Positions 15,651 through 24,526 of a DNA stretch of 64,000 bases are shown here, piece after piece. Position numbers and translations under genes: made by a program. The notes beneath the pieces are model-generated. The model was not told the DNA's origin and did no database searches. It worked only from the letters and a program-made list of their open reading frames with translations. The DNA comes from Actinomycetota bacterium (GTDB lineage Bacteria > Actinomycetota > Thermoleophilia > Gaiellales > Gaiellaceae), in contig PMNA01000017.1 of NCBI GenBank assembly GCA_003162055.1, forward strand, positions 149,780 to 213,779, written 5' to 3'. The first letter of the stretch is position 1. Every line of letters starts with the position of its first letter.

Positions 15651-16853
15651 CTACTCCTCCCTGGCGACCGGCTCTCGGGCTCGCGCTTTGCTCGGAGCCG
15701 CGCTGGCCGCGAGCGGACCGATCGTCGCCATCGCCAGCGCGACTATCCCGAGCGCAGCCGGGAGCCCAACCAGCTTCGCCGTAGAGCCGATCAAAGGCGG
15801 CCCGACCAGAAAGCCGAAATATCCGATTAATGAGACCGAGGCGATGCCGATCCCCGGCGGTACATCCGGGCGCGAGCCGGCGGCGCGGAACACGGTTGGG
15901 ACTACTGCGGCCAAGCCGGTGCCCATTCCGGCGAAGCAGATGATCGCCACGACCGGACGCCCGATCAGGAGTGCAGCGGTGAGACTCCCGGCGGCCAAGA
16001 ACCCACCCGTTCGTATCAGAGCGACAGGCCCGTAGCGCGTGGTCAAGCGATCGCCACTCAAACGTCCGACAACCATCATCAGCGAAAAAGCGAAGTAGCC
16101 GAGCGCAGCGACGGCCTGGCTCGACCGAAGGGGCTTGTGGATGTAGACGGCACTCCAGTCGCCCGCCGCGCCCTCGGCGAGAAAACTGATGAAGGCGACG
16201 GTGCCGAGTGCGATCAGCTGCCGCGGCGGCTTGACGAAGAAGGGCTGCCGTTCTTGCGCAACATCGTCGCCGCCGCGAAGCAGGAAGGGACTCAGTAGCA
16301 GTCCTCCCACCAGCGCGATGCCGACGACAAGGGAGATGTGCACACGGAGATCGAGCATCGCCCAGGCCGCGAGGGCGCCTGTGCCCGAGCCGACAAGTCC
16401 GCCGATCGAGTACCAGGCGTGGAAGGAGGACAGGATCGGGCGCCCGTAGCGCCGCTCGAGCACCAGCCCGTGCGAGTTCATCGCCACGTCCATCACAGCG
16501 CTGACTGCGCCGAGCACGAACATGACCACGCTGAGCACGATCAGATTGGGCGCAAAGGCGATCGGCAGGATCGAGAGGCACCAACAACAAAAGGCGATTC
16601 TGGTCGTTCGTCGGCTGCCGAATCGGGTGACGAGCGGCCCGACGAGCGGCATCGCAATAATCGCGGCCAGCGGCGAGGCGAAGAAGGCAAAGGCCAGCGC
16701 GGTAACCGAGAGACCGAGATGGTCCATCAGCGCCGGGATGCGGGTTACCCAGTTTCCGCCGATCGCCCCGTTGGCGAAGAAGATGTAGGCAACCGCGATC
16801 CGCGCCGCGCGCAACCGGCTCGCGTCGTCCTGCTTCTTTACCTGATCGCTCAA
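15651..16853 (-). CDS. MFS transporter, YbjJ/FucP-like
   Basis: A 400-residue major facilitator with 12 predicted membrane segments. The beginning (ARIAVAYIFFANGAIGGNWV, then RIPALMDHLGLS) and the central NSHGLVLERRYGRPILSSFH are characteristic of the YbjJ-like branch, whose substrates are poorly known and may include sugars or amides. The C-terminus is basic and short. It is transcribed alone; the genes on its right encode an ABC exporter in the same direction, 72 bp away. Start ATG 16853 places the first helix at residues 17-37. Confidence 0.87.
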   Translation of the reverse strand: MSDQVKKQDDASRLRAARIAVAYIFFANGAIGGNWVTRIPALMDHLGLSVTALAFAFFASPLAAIIAMPLVGPLVTRFGSRRTTRIAFCCWCLSILPIAFAPNLIVLSVVMFVLGAVSAVMDVAMNSHGLVLERRYGRPILSSFHAWYSIGGLVGSGTGALAAWAMLDLRVHISLVVGIALVGGLLLSPFLLRGGDDVAQERQPFFVKPPRQLIALGTVAFISFLAEGAAGDWSAVYIHKPLRSSQAVAALGYFAFSLMMVVGRLSGDRLTTRYGPVALIRTGGFLAAGSLTAALLIGRPVVAIICFAGMGTGLAAVVPTVFRAAGSRPDVPPGIGIASVSLIGYFGFLVGPPLIGSTAKLVGLPAALGIVALAMATIGPLAASAAPSKARAREPVAREE

Positions 16854-16924
16854 CTCGTGCTCCTCGGGGGAATGAATACTCAGCGCACCAGGCTACAGGC
16901 GCGTGCCCGAAAAGCGGAGCCGCG

Positions 16925-18079
16925 TTACGTAGTCAGGACGCGCCTGAGCCGCCAGGTGGCGAGCGTCAGCAGCACCGCGGCGTAGGCGCCGAGCACCACC
17001 ACGTCGAGCCACACGTTCGCCAGATTGCCGCCGTTCGAGAGCAGCGTGCCGAAGGCGTCGTTGGCCCAGGCATGGGGCGTGATGTGCGCGATCTTGCGCA
17101 TCGTGGCCGGGAAGTACTGGAGCGGCTCCATCGATCCGCCGATCGCGGCGAAAACGAGCCCGACGATCATCGCGATCGGTCCGGCCTGCTGCGCGCTCGA
17201 GCACAACGAGCCGATCAGCACCCCCGCCCCGACCGCGACCAGGCTGAAAACCAGGATGATCGCGCCGGTTCCAAACGGATCGCCCCAGTGAACAGAAAAG
17301 ATGAGCCAGGAAAAGAAAACGATCATCGCCGCCTGGAGCAGGGTGATAACCCAGCGCCCGAGCACGATCCCGAGCATGATCTCGCGCGAGGAGCTCGGCG
17401 TCGAAAGCATCCGCCGCGCGACGCCGAGGCGGCGCGTCTCGATCAGCCAGACGGCGCCATTGAGCGCCGACAGGAAGGCGAAGAGAAGCAGCTGAGTGCT
17501 CGCGCTCTGTTGAAATTGCCCGCCTCCGGTCGGGTACTTTCCCCCTCCGGCCGCGAGCAGGCTGACGCCTACTGGCGCGGTAGCCTTGACCGCATTCACC
17601 CGCCGGAGCGCACTCTTGAAAGACCTCCCCTGCTCGCTGTGGACGATGCGGGCGGCAACAAGAGCGCTCCCCTGCGCCGCGACCGACGACTCGAGCGCCA
17701 CCCGGATCTGCGGTGCTGTCGAATCGGGGCGGGCGAAGTAGCGGATGGTGACCGCCTTACCTGCCTGCAGGCGCTGGTCGTAGTTGCTTCCGAGCACCAA
17801 CCCCGCTGACACGTATCCGCGTTCGACGGCCCTCTCGAGACTGCCGAGGTTGTCGTAGCTCTTTGTATCGAGGCCGGGCTGGTTACCGAGAGTGGCGACG
17901 AGCTGGCTGGCCAGCTGCCCCTTCTCCTTCTCGACCACGCCGATACGCGTGGCAGAGTTCCCGAACGCGACGCCGAGCAGCAGGATCAGGCCCATCGGCA
18001 TGATCAGCAGGAAGAAGATATTCGCGCGCCAACGAAAGGTTCGCGTCAGCTCCGTCTTGACGATCGCCAGTACCTTCAC
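16925..18079 (-). CDS. ABC-2 type exporter, permease subunit 2
   Basis: A 384-residue membrane protein of the ABC-2 (YhfA/DrrB-like) permease type. One N-terminal helix (IFFLLIMPMGLILLLGVAF) is followed by a large external domain (about 45-200) and five C-terminal helices from about 205. Its ATG overlaps the stop of the preceding permease gene by 4 nt (ATGA), so the two are made together, and the ATPase gene is upstream of both. With two permeases and one ATPase this is a complete heterodimeric exporter. The substrate is unknown; drugs and lipids are common for this class. Confidence 0.9.
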   Translation of the reverse strand: MKVLAIVKTELTRTFRWRANIFFLLIMPMGLILLLGVAFGNSATRIGVVEKEKGQLASQLVATLGNQPGLDTKSYDNLGSLERAVERGYVSAGLVLGSNYDQRLQAGKAVTIRYFARPDSTAPQIRVALESSVAAQGSALVAARIVHSEQGRSFKSALRRVNAVKATAPVGVSLLAAGGGKYPTGGGQFQQSASTQLLLFAFLSALNGAVWLIETRRLGVARRMLSTPSSSREIMLGIVLGRWVITLLQAAMIVFFSWLIFSVHWGDPFGTGAIILVFSLVAVGAGVLIGSLCSSAQQAGPIAMIVGLVFAAIGGSMEPLQYFPATMRKIAHITPHAWANDAFGTLLSNGGNLANVWLDVVVLGAYAAVLLTLATWRLRRVLTT

Positions 18080-19224
18080 GGCTCGATCAACTTCCTCACA
18101 CGCACGAGCGCCAGCGCACCGCAGGCGGCGGCGATCGCCAGCAGGACGATCGAGGGCTCGACGATCGAGCTCAACGGCTCGCCGCTGGAAAGATCCTGGA
18201 GGCCGCTCAAAAACCAGGCATGCGGCGTCATCTTGCTCAGCACAGAGACCACGCCGCCGGCCTGAGCCACCGGGAAGAAGGAGCCGCCGAGCATGCCGAG
18301 GATGATGCTGACCATCGAGAGCCAGGCATTGGCCTGCTCCTGGGTCTTGGCGAGGGTGGTCACGAATGCCGTTACGCCGGTCGCGGCGAGCACGGCGCAG
18401 ACGATCAACACGCCGATCCCGAGCGGATTGCCCCAGTGTGCACCGAGCGCGTAGTGAGTCGTGAGTGCGAGCACGACCATGCTGGTGAGCCCTATCACGA
18501 CGCTGGTCAGCGCTTTTGCGCCGACGATCGCGCGGCGCGGAATCGGCGCCGCCAGCATCCTGGCAAGGGTGCCGTCACGGCGCTCGTCGAGCAGGCTCGA
18601 GATCCCGAACTGGACCGCGAAGAAGAGGAAGAAGACCGCCATCGCCGCTGCGTAGTAGGTCTTCGGATCGAGGTTCTTGCGCGTCGTCGAGGTGTCGCTC
18701 ACCGCGACGGGTGACCGGAGCGAGCTGCCCTTCTGCGCTATCTGGAGCGAGCTCGTAGCGTTCCCGAGCGCCCGCGCGGCGAGCTGGATCGTGCGCGCGT
18801 AACTGGCATAGGAATCGGATAGGGCCCGCGCTACCAGCGCGCCGACCTGGTTGTTGCGGTCACCGATCACGTCGATCTGCACCGCAGGCCCGCCCAGGAA
18901 GGTGGCCGAGAGCCCGCGCGGGAGAACGATCGCGGCGTCGAGCTTTCCATCCTTCACGCGCTTGCGAGCCGAGGCCGCATTCTTTTCCGTATTCAGCTGC
19001 ACGGGCGCCTGCTCGGCCGTGCTGAAGAATGCGGTCGCGGCCTGGCCGCGATCGAGGTTCACGACTCCGATCTGGTAGGTCGCGCCCCCCGCCGAGAAAC
19101 CCGAGATGGTCACGCCCATGGCGAAAGCGAGTGCTAGCGGAGCAACGAAGGCGACCAGGAAGGCTGAGCGGTCGCGCAGCCGCTGGCGTAAATCCTTGGC
19201 AGTGATGAGAAGCGTGGCTCGCAC
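18076..19224 (-). CDS. ABC-2 type exporter, permease subunit 1
   Basis: A 382-residue paralogue of the next gene with the same layout: helix 1 (SAFLVAFVAPLALAFAMGV), an external domain of about 150 residues, then helices from about 195 to the end. The FLFFAVQFGISSLLDERRDGTLARML segment, here split as FGISSLLDERRDG and TLARML, is the ABC-2 hallmark. Start GTG 19224 lies 17 bp after the ATPase stop. It probably forms the transmembrane pore with permease 2, powered by the ATPase. Confidence 0.9.
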   Translation of the reverse strand: MRATLLITAKDLRQRLRDRSAFLVAFVAPLALAFAMGVTISGFSAGGATYQIGVVNLDRGQAATAFFSTAEQAPVQLNTEKNAASARKRVKDGKLDAAIVLPRGLSATFLGGPAVQIDVIGDRNNQVGALVARALSDSYASYARTIQLAARALGNATSSLQIAQKGSSLRSPVAVSDTSTTRKNLDPKTYYAAAMAVFFLFFAVQFGISSLLDERRDGTLARMLAAPIPRRAIVGAKALTSVVIGLTSMVVLALTTHYALGAHWGNPLGIGVLIVCAVLAATGVTAFVTTLAKTQEQANAWLSMVSIILGMLGGSFFPVAQAGGVVSVLSKMTPHAWFLSGLQDLSSGEPLSSIVEPSIVLLAIAAACGALALVRVRKLIEP

Positions 19225-19241
19225 CGGGCTAATCCGCCGCT

Positions 19242-20213
19242 TCAGTCGCGTAGCGCCCGGCCGGTCAGATGGAGGAAGACCGCCTCCAGATTCGGCTCTT
19301 CCATCTCGACGCTGTGCACGGTGACGCCGGCGCTGCTCGCGGTAGTCAAGATCTCGGGCAAGATGGCGCTCGCGCCCTCGACCAGGAGCTCGATCGACTC
19401 CTGCCCCACCGAAGCTGCCTCAACGGCGTCGATCTCGGCGCAGGCTTTCGCGGCCGCCTCGAGATGGCCGCTGCCGGTCAGGTGAACCTTGTCGTGCTCG
19501 CCGAGTAGTGCCACTAGCTCCTCGCGCGTTCCCTCCGCCTTCAGCTCGCCGCGGTCGATGATCCCGACGCGGTCGCAGAGACGCTCCGCCTCTTCCATGT
19601 AGTGCGTCGTGTAGAGAACAGCCATGCCCTGCCCGCTCAGCTGCTCGACCGACTCGAGGATGGCGTTTCGGCTCTGCGGATCGACGCCGACCGTGGGCTC
19701 GTCGAGGATCAGTAGCTTGGGCGAGTGCAAGAGCCCGATGCCGATATTGAGGCGGCGCTTCATTCCGCCCGAGTACTTCTTAGCCTGGTCGTCGGCGCGC
19801 TCACTTAGTCCGATGATCTCGAGCACCTCTTTAACCCGGGCGCGGTTTGCCTTGCCGCGGAGCCCGTAGAGCTTGACGAAGAAGGAAAGGTTCTCGCGCG
19901 CCGTCAGGTCCGGATAGATGGCCAGATCCTGAGGAACGAACCCGATCGCCGCCTTGGCGGCCACGCTCTTGGTGGTCAGGCGGTTTCCGGCCACGGTCAC
20001 CTCGCCGGCATCGGCCTCGAGCAACCCGGCGACGATCGAGATGGTCGTCGTCTTGCCGGCGCCGTTCGGGCCGAGCAGCCCGTAGCTCTCGCCTGGCGCG
20101 ATCTCGAAACTGACACCGCGAACGGCTTCGATCTCGCCGAAGCGCTTACGCAGGCCCTCACAGTGGAGTACCGAGGAGTTTTGTTCTCTGTTCAATAGTC
20201 CAGTCCGTACCAT
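19242..20213 (-). CDS. ABC-2 exporter ATPase subunit
   Basis: A 323-residue nucleotide-binding protein of the DrrA/CcmA-like class. It shows Walker A GPNGAGKTT, the Q-loop region GFVPQDLAIYPD, signature YSGGMKRR, Walker B LLILDEPTVGVD and an H-loop TTHY. The last 90 residues form the extra C-terminal domain of DrrA-type ATPases. It energises the two permeases encoded downstream. The annotated ATG at 20213 has no Shine-Dalgarno and sits inside an inverted repeat shared with the divergent PadR gene; leaderless translation or a start at the nearby TTG (GLLNREQ) are both possible. Confidence 0.93.
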   Translation of the reverse strand: MVRTGLLNREQNSSVLHCEGLRKRFGEIEAVRGVSFEIAPGESYGLLGPNGAGKTTTISIVAGLLEADAGEVTVAGNRLTTKSVAAKAAIGFVPQDLAIYPDLTARENLSFFVKLYGLRGKANRARVKEVLEIIGLSERADDQAKKYSGGMKRRLNIGIGLLHSPKLLILDEPTVGVDPQSRNAILESVEQLSGQGMAVLYTTHYMEEAERLCDRVGIIDRGELKAEGTREELVALLGEHDKVHLTGSGHLEAAAKACAEIDAVEAASVGQESIELLVEGASAILPEILTTASSAGVTVHSVEMEEPNLEAVFLHLTGRALRD

Positions 20214-20231
20214 TGTTATTGAATGGTGCGG
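20205..20231. promoter_or_regulatory. Candidate PadR operator
   Basis: CCGTACCATT and AATGGTGCGG form 10-bp arms with one mismatch around a 7-bp spacer (GTTATTG). The site lies between the divergent PadR gene and the ABC exporter operon and covers the first codon of the ATPase gene. PadR-family repressors bind such palindromes and usually control an adjacent exporter, so autoregulation plus exporter repression is the natural reading. Binding is inferred, not shown. Confidence 0.6.
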
Positions 20232-20253
20232 ATGATACGGTTAGAAGTAGACG

Positions 20254-20805
20254 ATGTCAAGATCGACCCTCACTCCGGTTTCGTATCTGGTGCTCGGCTG
20301 GCTCGCGGATGGCCCGGCGACACCTTACGACCTGAAGCGTAAGGTCGCTCACTCAGTCGGGTATTTCTGGAGCTTCCCCCATTCGCAGCTCTATGCGGAG
20401 CCGGCGCGACTCGTAGAGCTGGGGCTCCTCGAGGAGGAGCAAGAGCAGACGGGGCGCCACCGTCGCGTCTACTCGATAACCGAGACGGGGCGCCGCGCTT
20501 TCGAGGATTGGCTTCAAGAACCCAGCTCGGAGATGCCCGAGATTCGCGATATCGGTCTACTCAAACTGTTCTTCGGCGAGGCTTTGAGCAGCGAGAGTGT
20601 CGTCGCCCTGGCCAGAGCTCAGGAGCAGGCGCACCTCGAGAAACTGTCCACCTACGAAGAGCTGGAGCGGACAATCCCGGAAATGGCCACCTTTGGGCGT
20701 GCGGCGCTACAGGCGGGCTTTGCCTTCGAGCGCACCTTCATCGAGTTCTGGAGTGAGATCGCCGCGCACCCACCCACGGCGCCCGGCAACGAACGCTCGA
20801 GCTGA
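20254..20805 (+). CDS. PadR family transcriptional regulator
   Basis: A 183-residue protein with an N-terminal winged helix (TPVSYLVLGWLADGPATPYD, then HSQLYAEPARLVELGLL and the wing QTGRHRRVYSITETGRRAF) and a C-terminal helical domain (PadR C-terminal / Vir-like), typical of subfamily 1 at about 180 residues. It dimerises and represses genes until a ligand binds. It is divergent from the ABC-2 exporter operon, separated by 40 bp that contain an inverted repeat, so it most probably controls that exporter in response to a toxic compound. Confidence 0.93.
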   Translation: MSRSTLTPVSYLVLGWLADGPATPYDLKRKVAHSVGYFWSFPHSQLYAEPARLVELGLLEEEQEQTGRHRRVYSITETGRRAFEDWLQEPSSEMPEIRDIGLLKLFFGEALSSESVVALARAQEQAHLEKLSTYEELERTIPEMATFGRAALQAGFAFERTFIEFWSEIAAHPPTAPGNERSS

Positions 20806-20831
20806 GCCGCGGCTCCTCGTTCTTCAGACGG

Positions 20832-21671
20832 TTACTCGACCGGATCGACGTGCGCCGGATACGAGCCGAAAACCCGCAGCTCGCGAGTGAGGGTGCACAT
20901 CTCCTCGAGCGTCTCGCTCACGATCGGGTCGAGCGGGAAGCCGGCCAGTACGGCGTCGAAGCGGTAGCGCCATGGCGCGCGAGGAATCGGGCGCGAGACG
21001 AGCTGCACCAGATCGACCCCGTGGCGATAGAACGGCTCGAGTGCGCGGAAGAGGGCGCCGGGCCGGTGATCGGTGACGAACGAGAAGGCAAGGCGCCAGT
21101 CTTCGCCGTCGCAGTCCAGACGCGTGTACGTGGCCAGCGAAACGAAACGCGTGTAGGCCTCGGGGTGATCGCCGAGGTCACGAGCAAGGATCTCGAGACC
21201 GAGCGAGTGTGCGGCGCGCTCGCTGGCGATGGCGACCTCGCTCGGGTCTCCCTTTTCGGCGATCTCCTGCGCCGCGCCAACGGTAGTTGCGTTGGCCACC
21301 GCAGTGGCCCAGGGAATCGAGGCCAGGAACTGCCGGCACTGATCGAACGCGATCGGGCGCGAGTGAACGACCTTTATCTCTTCGAGCGGCACCTTCTTGA
21401 TGCCGACCAGGCAGTGGTGGATGGGAATAACCGTCTGGGCGACGATCGAGAGCGGCGATTCGTAGAGCAGGTCGTGCGTCTCGGCGACCGGACCGGCCAG
21501 CGAGCTCTCGATCGGCAAGACGCCGAAATCCACTTCGCTCCGAGCCACCGCCTCGGCAACGGCCGAGAAGTTGGGCAACGGCACCAGCTCGGCGTTGTCC
21601 GGGAAGAGACGATCGCAAGCCGCGGCACTGTGTGCGCCCTCGCGTCCTGGATATGCGACACGTACGGTCAT
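20832..21671 (-). CDS. pheA: Prephenate dehydratase
   Basis: A 279-residue enzyme that converts prephenate to phenylpyruvate in phenylalanine synthesis. The N-terminal 190 residues are the dehydratase domain (RVAYPGREGAHSAAA; PIESSLAGPV; catalytic TRF in EAYTRFVSL). The C-terminal 85 residues are an ACT domain (AFSFVTDHRPGALFRALEPF) that normally binds phenylalanine for feedback inhibition, although the classical ESRP motif reads SRPIPRAP here. It is the last gene of the minus-strand amino-acid block, 58 bp after leuB. It contains no chorismate mutase domain. Confidence 0.94.
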   Translation of the reverse strand: MTVRVAYPGREGAHSAAACDRLFPDNAELVPLPNFSAVAEAVARSEVDFGVLPIESSLAGPVAETHDLLYESPLSIVAQTVIPIHHCLVGIKKVPLEEIKVVHSRPIAFDQCRQFLASIPWATAVANATTVGAAQEIAEKGDPSEVAIASERAAHSLGLEILARDLGDHPEAYTRFVSLATYTRLDCDGEDWRLAFSFVTDHRPGALFRALEPFYRHGVDLVQLVSRPIPRAPWRYRFDAVLAGFPLDPIVSETLEEMCTLTRELRVFGSYPAHVDPVE

Positions 21672-21729
21672 GAACGTAGCCTAGCGGCCTTGAGAAGAGC
21701 CAAAAGGAGAATCAAAGAGGCCGTGCACG

Positions 21730-22707
21730 CTAGGCGCTGAGCGCCTCGATGACTTTGTCGGTGAACTCGCGCGTGCCGGCCTTGCCGCCAAGGTCGGTAG
21801 TGGGCGCCTCGTGAATGGCGACCTCGACCGCCTGAGTGAGCTCGCGCGCCGCGGCCTCCTCGTCGAAGGCATGCTCGAGCATCATCGCCACCGAGCGCAG
21901 CATGGCGGTGGGATTGGCAATTCCCTTTCCGGCGATGTCCGGCGCCGAGCCGTGCACGGGCTCGAACAGGCCCGGGCCATCGTCTGCCAACGAGGCCGAG
22001 GCGGCGAGGCCGAGCCCGCCGGTGACGGCCGCGGCCAGGTCGGAGAGGATGTCGCCGAACATGTTCTCGGTCACGATCACGTCGAACTGCTCGGGCGCGC
22101 GGGCGATCTGCATCGCCGCGTTGTCGACCAGCATGTACTGCACCTCGACGTCCGAATAATCGCTCTTGACGCGCTCGACCACCTGGCGCCAGAAGCGCGA
22201 GGTGGCAAGCACGTTCGCCTTGTCGACGCAGGTCAGCCGCTTGCTCCGCTTCCGCGCCAGCTCGAAGCCGCGCCGGACGATCCGCTCGATCTGAGGCTCC
22301 GTGTACTCGCAGGTGTCGAAGACTATTCCGTCTTCGGTGCGCCCGCGCCGGCCGTAGTAGATGCCTCCCACCAGCTCGCGCACGATCAACAGATCGACCT
22401 TGTCGCCATCACTGGAGGGGCGCAGATTCGCGTAGACGTCAAGCGCGCCGCGCAGCTCGATCAGGCCCTGCTCGGGTCGAACGGCGGCGCCGTCGTACTT
22501 CGGCAGACCGATCGCGCCCAGCAAAACGGCGTCCGCCTGCTTGCAGGCCTCGAGCGTCGCGGCCGGAAGCGGAGTGCCGAACTTGGCGATCGCCTCGCCG
22601 CCGAACGGCTGCGTCTCCAACTCGAGCGGTAGCGGCTCGAGCACGCGCATCGCGGCCTCCATCACCTCGGGGCCGATCCCGTCTCCCGGTAAACAGACGA
22701 TTTTCAT
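21730..22707 (-). CDS. leuB: 3-Isopropylmalate dehydrogenase
   Basis: A 325-residue NAD-dependent decarboxylating dehydrogenase, third step of leucine synthesis. It begins MKIVCLPGDGIGPEVMEAA. The substrate-loop Arg residues are in DVYANLRPS and RELVGGIYYGRRG, and the metal-binding DNAAMQIARAP and NMFGDILSDLAA are intact. GSAPDIAGKGIANPTA is the nucleotide-binding end. The ATG overlaps the leuD stop (ATGA), showing translational coupling. Length is a little short of the usual 340-360 but complete. Confidence 0.96.
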   Translation of the reverse strand: MKIVCLPGDGIGPEVMEAAMRVLEPLPLELETQPFGGEAIAKFGTPLPAATLEACKQADAVLLGAIGLPKYDGAAVRPEQGLIELRGALDVYANLRPSSDGDKVDLLIVRELVGGIYYGRRGRTEDGIVFDTCEYTEPQIERIVRRGFELARKRSKRLTCVDKANVLATSRFWRQVVERVKSDYSDVEVQYMLVDNAAMQIARAPEQFDVIVTENMFGDILSDLAAAVTGGLGLAASASLADDGPGLFEPVHGSAPDIAGKGIANPTAMLRSVAMMLEHAFDEEAAARELTQAVEVAIHEAPTTDLGGKAGTREFTDKVIEALSA

Positions 22708-23198
22708 GACTGCGCCAGCTTGTGTTGCGCCCAGGGAATCAGGCCACCGCGCTCGAGCATCTCGAGCATGAACGGCGGAACGGGCGCGGCGACGAACTCC
22801 CGGCCGTCCACGGTCACCTTGCCGGCGACCGCGTCAATCGAGATCTCGGAGCCCGCCTTGGCCGCTTTGGCCGCCTCGGGGCAGCTGATCGCCGGCAGCG
22901 CCAGGTTGACGCAGTTGCGATAGAAGATGCGCGCAAAGCTCGAGCCGATGACGCAGCGCACGCCCGAGGCCTTCATCGCCAGCGGCACGTGCTCGCGCGA
23001 GGAGCCCATGCCGAAGTTCGCGCCCACGATGAGCACCGTGTCGCTCACCAGCTGGTCGCGCAGCGACGGATCGAGCCCCTCGAACAGATAGGGCTTCATC
23101 AGATCGGGGTCGTCGATGTTGAGATAGATGCCCGGGTAGAGGACATCGGTGTCGATGTTCGTGCCGGGGACGACGACGGCTTTACCGGAGACGATCAC
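22704..23198 (-). CDS. leuD: 3-Isopropylmalate dehydratase small subunit
   Basis: A 164-residue swivel subunit of isopropylmalate isomerase. It carries GTNIDTDVLYPG near the start, then GANFGMGSSREHVPLAM and SSFARIFYRNCVNLALP, all diagnostic. It pairs with LeuC to isomerise 2- to 3-isopropylmalate. The reading frame stays open far upstream inside leuC, but the start is the GTG at 23198, which overlaps the leuC stop as GTGA. Size and motifs fit the archaeal-type short LeuD found in many actinobacteria. Confidence 0.94.
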   Translation of the reverse strand: MIVSGKAVVVPGTNIDTDVLYPGIYLNIDDPDLMKPYLFEGLDPSLRDQLVSDTVLIVGANFGMGSSREHVPLAMKASGVRCVIGSSFARIFYRNCVNLALPAISCPEAAKAAKAGSEISIDAVAGKVTVDGREFVAAPVPPFMLEMLERGGLIPWAQHKLAQS

Positions 23199-24457
23199 GA
23201 CGTCACCTGCGCCGGGTTGACGATCTCGCCCGCGACGGCCGTCGCGGCGGCGACGAAGGCGTTGCCGAGGTAGACGCTCGCCTCGGGGGAACCGGCGCGG
23301 CCCTTGAAATTCCGATTGGTGGTTGCGAGCGAGTTCTCGCCCGGCGCCAGCGCGCCGGTGTGGCCGCCGAAGCAGGGCCCGCAGGTGGGGGTCGAGATCG
23401 CGGCGCCGGCCTCGACGAGAATATCGATCAGCCCCTCCGCGATCGCCTCGCGGTAGATCTTTTGCGTCGCCGGCACGACGATCATGCGCGTCCGCTCGTG
23501 CACGTGCTTGCCCCTGACCATCTGAGCCGCCTGGCGCAGGTCGGTCATCGTCCCGTTGGAGCAGTTCCCGACCACGACCTGGTGGATCGGCGTACCGACG
23601 ACCTCGCTCACGGGGACGACGTTCTCGGGGTTGTGCGGCTTGGCGACCAGCGGCTCGAGCCGATCGAAGTCGACCTCGATCTGGCGCGAGTAGCTCGCAT
23701 CCGGGTCGGAATGAACCGCATCCCACTTCTTCTCGGTGCGACCGTCCAGGTAGGCCGCCGTCACCTCGTCGGCGGGGAAGATCCCCGTCTCGGAGCCGGA
23801 CTCGACCGCCAGATTGGAAACCGCCAGGCGCTCGTCGAGCGAGAGCGCACGCACGCCCGGGCCGACGAACTCGAGCACGTTGTCGGTGCCGCCGCCGGCG
23901 CCGATCTGGCTGATCACGGCCAAAATCACGTCTTTGCCAGTGACGAAGCGGCCCTTTTCGCCCTTGACCGTCACCTGGATCGTGCCGGGCACCGCCTCCC
24001 AGAACTCGCCGAAGACGAGGCAGTGGGCGATGTCGGTCGAGCCCAGCCCGGACGAAAAGGCGCCGAGCGCCCCGTGCGTGCAGGTATGCGAGTCGCCGCC
24101 GACGATCACCGATCCGGGCACGACCCAGCCTTCCTGCACGAGCAGCGTGTGCTCGATGCCGCCGCGACCCTGGTCGTAGAAGGCGACGCCGTGCGCCAGC
24201 GACCACTCCTTCAGGCGCTTGATCAGGATCGCCGAGCGCTCGTCCTTGGCCGGCGCGAAGTGATCGGCGACCATCACGACCTTCGAGCGGTCGAAGACCT
24301 CGTCAGTGCCCATCTTCTCCATCTGCCGGAAGGCGATCGGCCCGGTCACGTCGTTGGCCAGCACCACATCGCAGCGGACCATGACAACCTGGCCCGGCTC
24401 GACGTGATCGGTGTCGGAGTGGGCGCGCAGGATCTTCTCGGCAACCGTGTAGCCCAT
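23195..24457 (-). CDS. leuC: 3-Isopropylmalate dehydratase large subunit
   Basis: A 420-residue aconitase-family subunit. GGDSHTCTHGALGAFSSGLG begins the catalytic core, NCSNGTMTDLRQAA carries the first cluster Cys, and TCGPCFGGHTG the other two, for a [4Fe-4S] centre. The size of about 420 is that of the LeuC2/HacA-like type, matching the short LeuD. It catalyses the second step of leucine synthesis. It is first of the leuC-leuD-leuB overlap chain and follows the PAS protein by 69 bp. leuA, for the first step, is absent from the window. Confidence 0.95.
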   Translation of the reverse strand: MGYTVAEKILRAHSDTDHVEPGQVVMVRCDVVLANDVTGPIAFRQMEKMGTDEVFDRSKVVMVADHFAPAKDERSAILIKRLKEWSLAHGVAFYDQGRGGIEHTLLVQEGWVVPGSVIVGGDSHTCTHGALGAFSSGLGSTDIAHCLVFGEFWEAVPGTIQVTVKGEKGRFVTGKDVILAVISQIGAGGGTDNVLEFVGPGVRALSLDERLAVSNLAVESGSETGIFPADEVTAAYLDGRTEKKWDAVHSDPDASYSRQIEVDFDRLEPLVAKPHNPENVVPVSEVVGTPIHQVVVGNCSNGTMTDLRQAAQMVRGKHVHERTRMIVVPATQKIYREAIAEGLIDILVEAGAAISTPTCGPCFGGHTGALAPGENSLATTNRNFKGRAGSPEASVYLGNAFVAAATAVAGEIVNPAQVTS

Positions 24458-24526
24458 GGAGCCTTAAGCCTAGCGACGAAGGCGAGGCCGTTGCCGGGCT
24501 CGCGACGCTTCGGACTCGGGCTCGTC

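Noticed and set aside
22704..24206. One 500-codon frame covering leuD and much of leuC
   Set aside because: Only the last 164 codons match LeuD. The upstream part is an Arg-rich shadow of leuC, and a GTGA overlap gives the real start.
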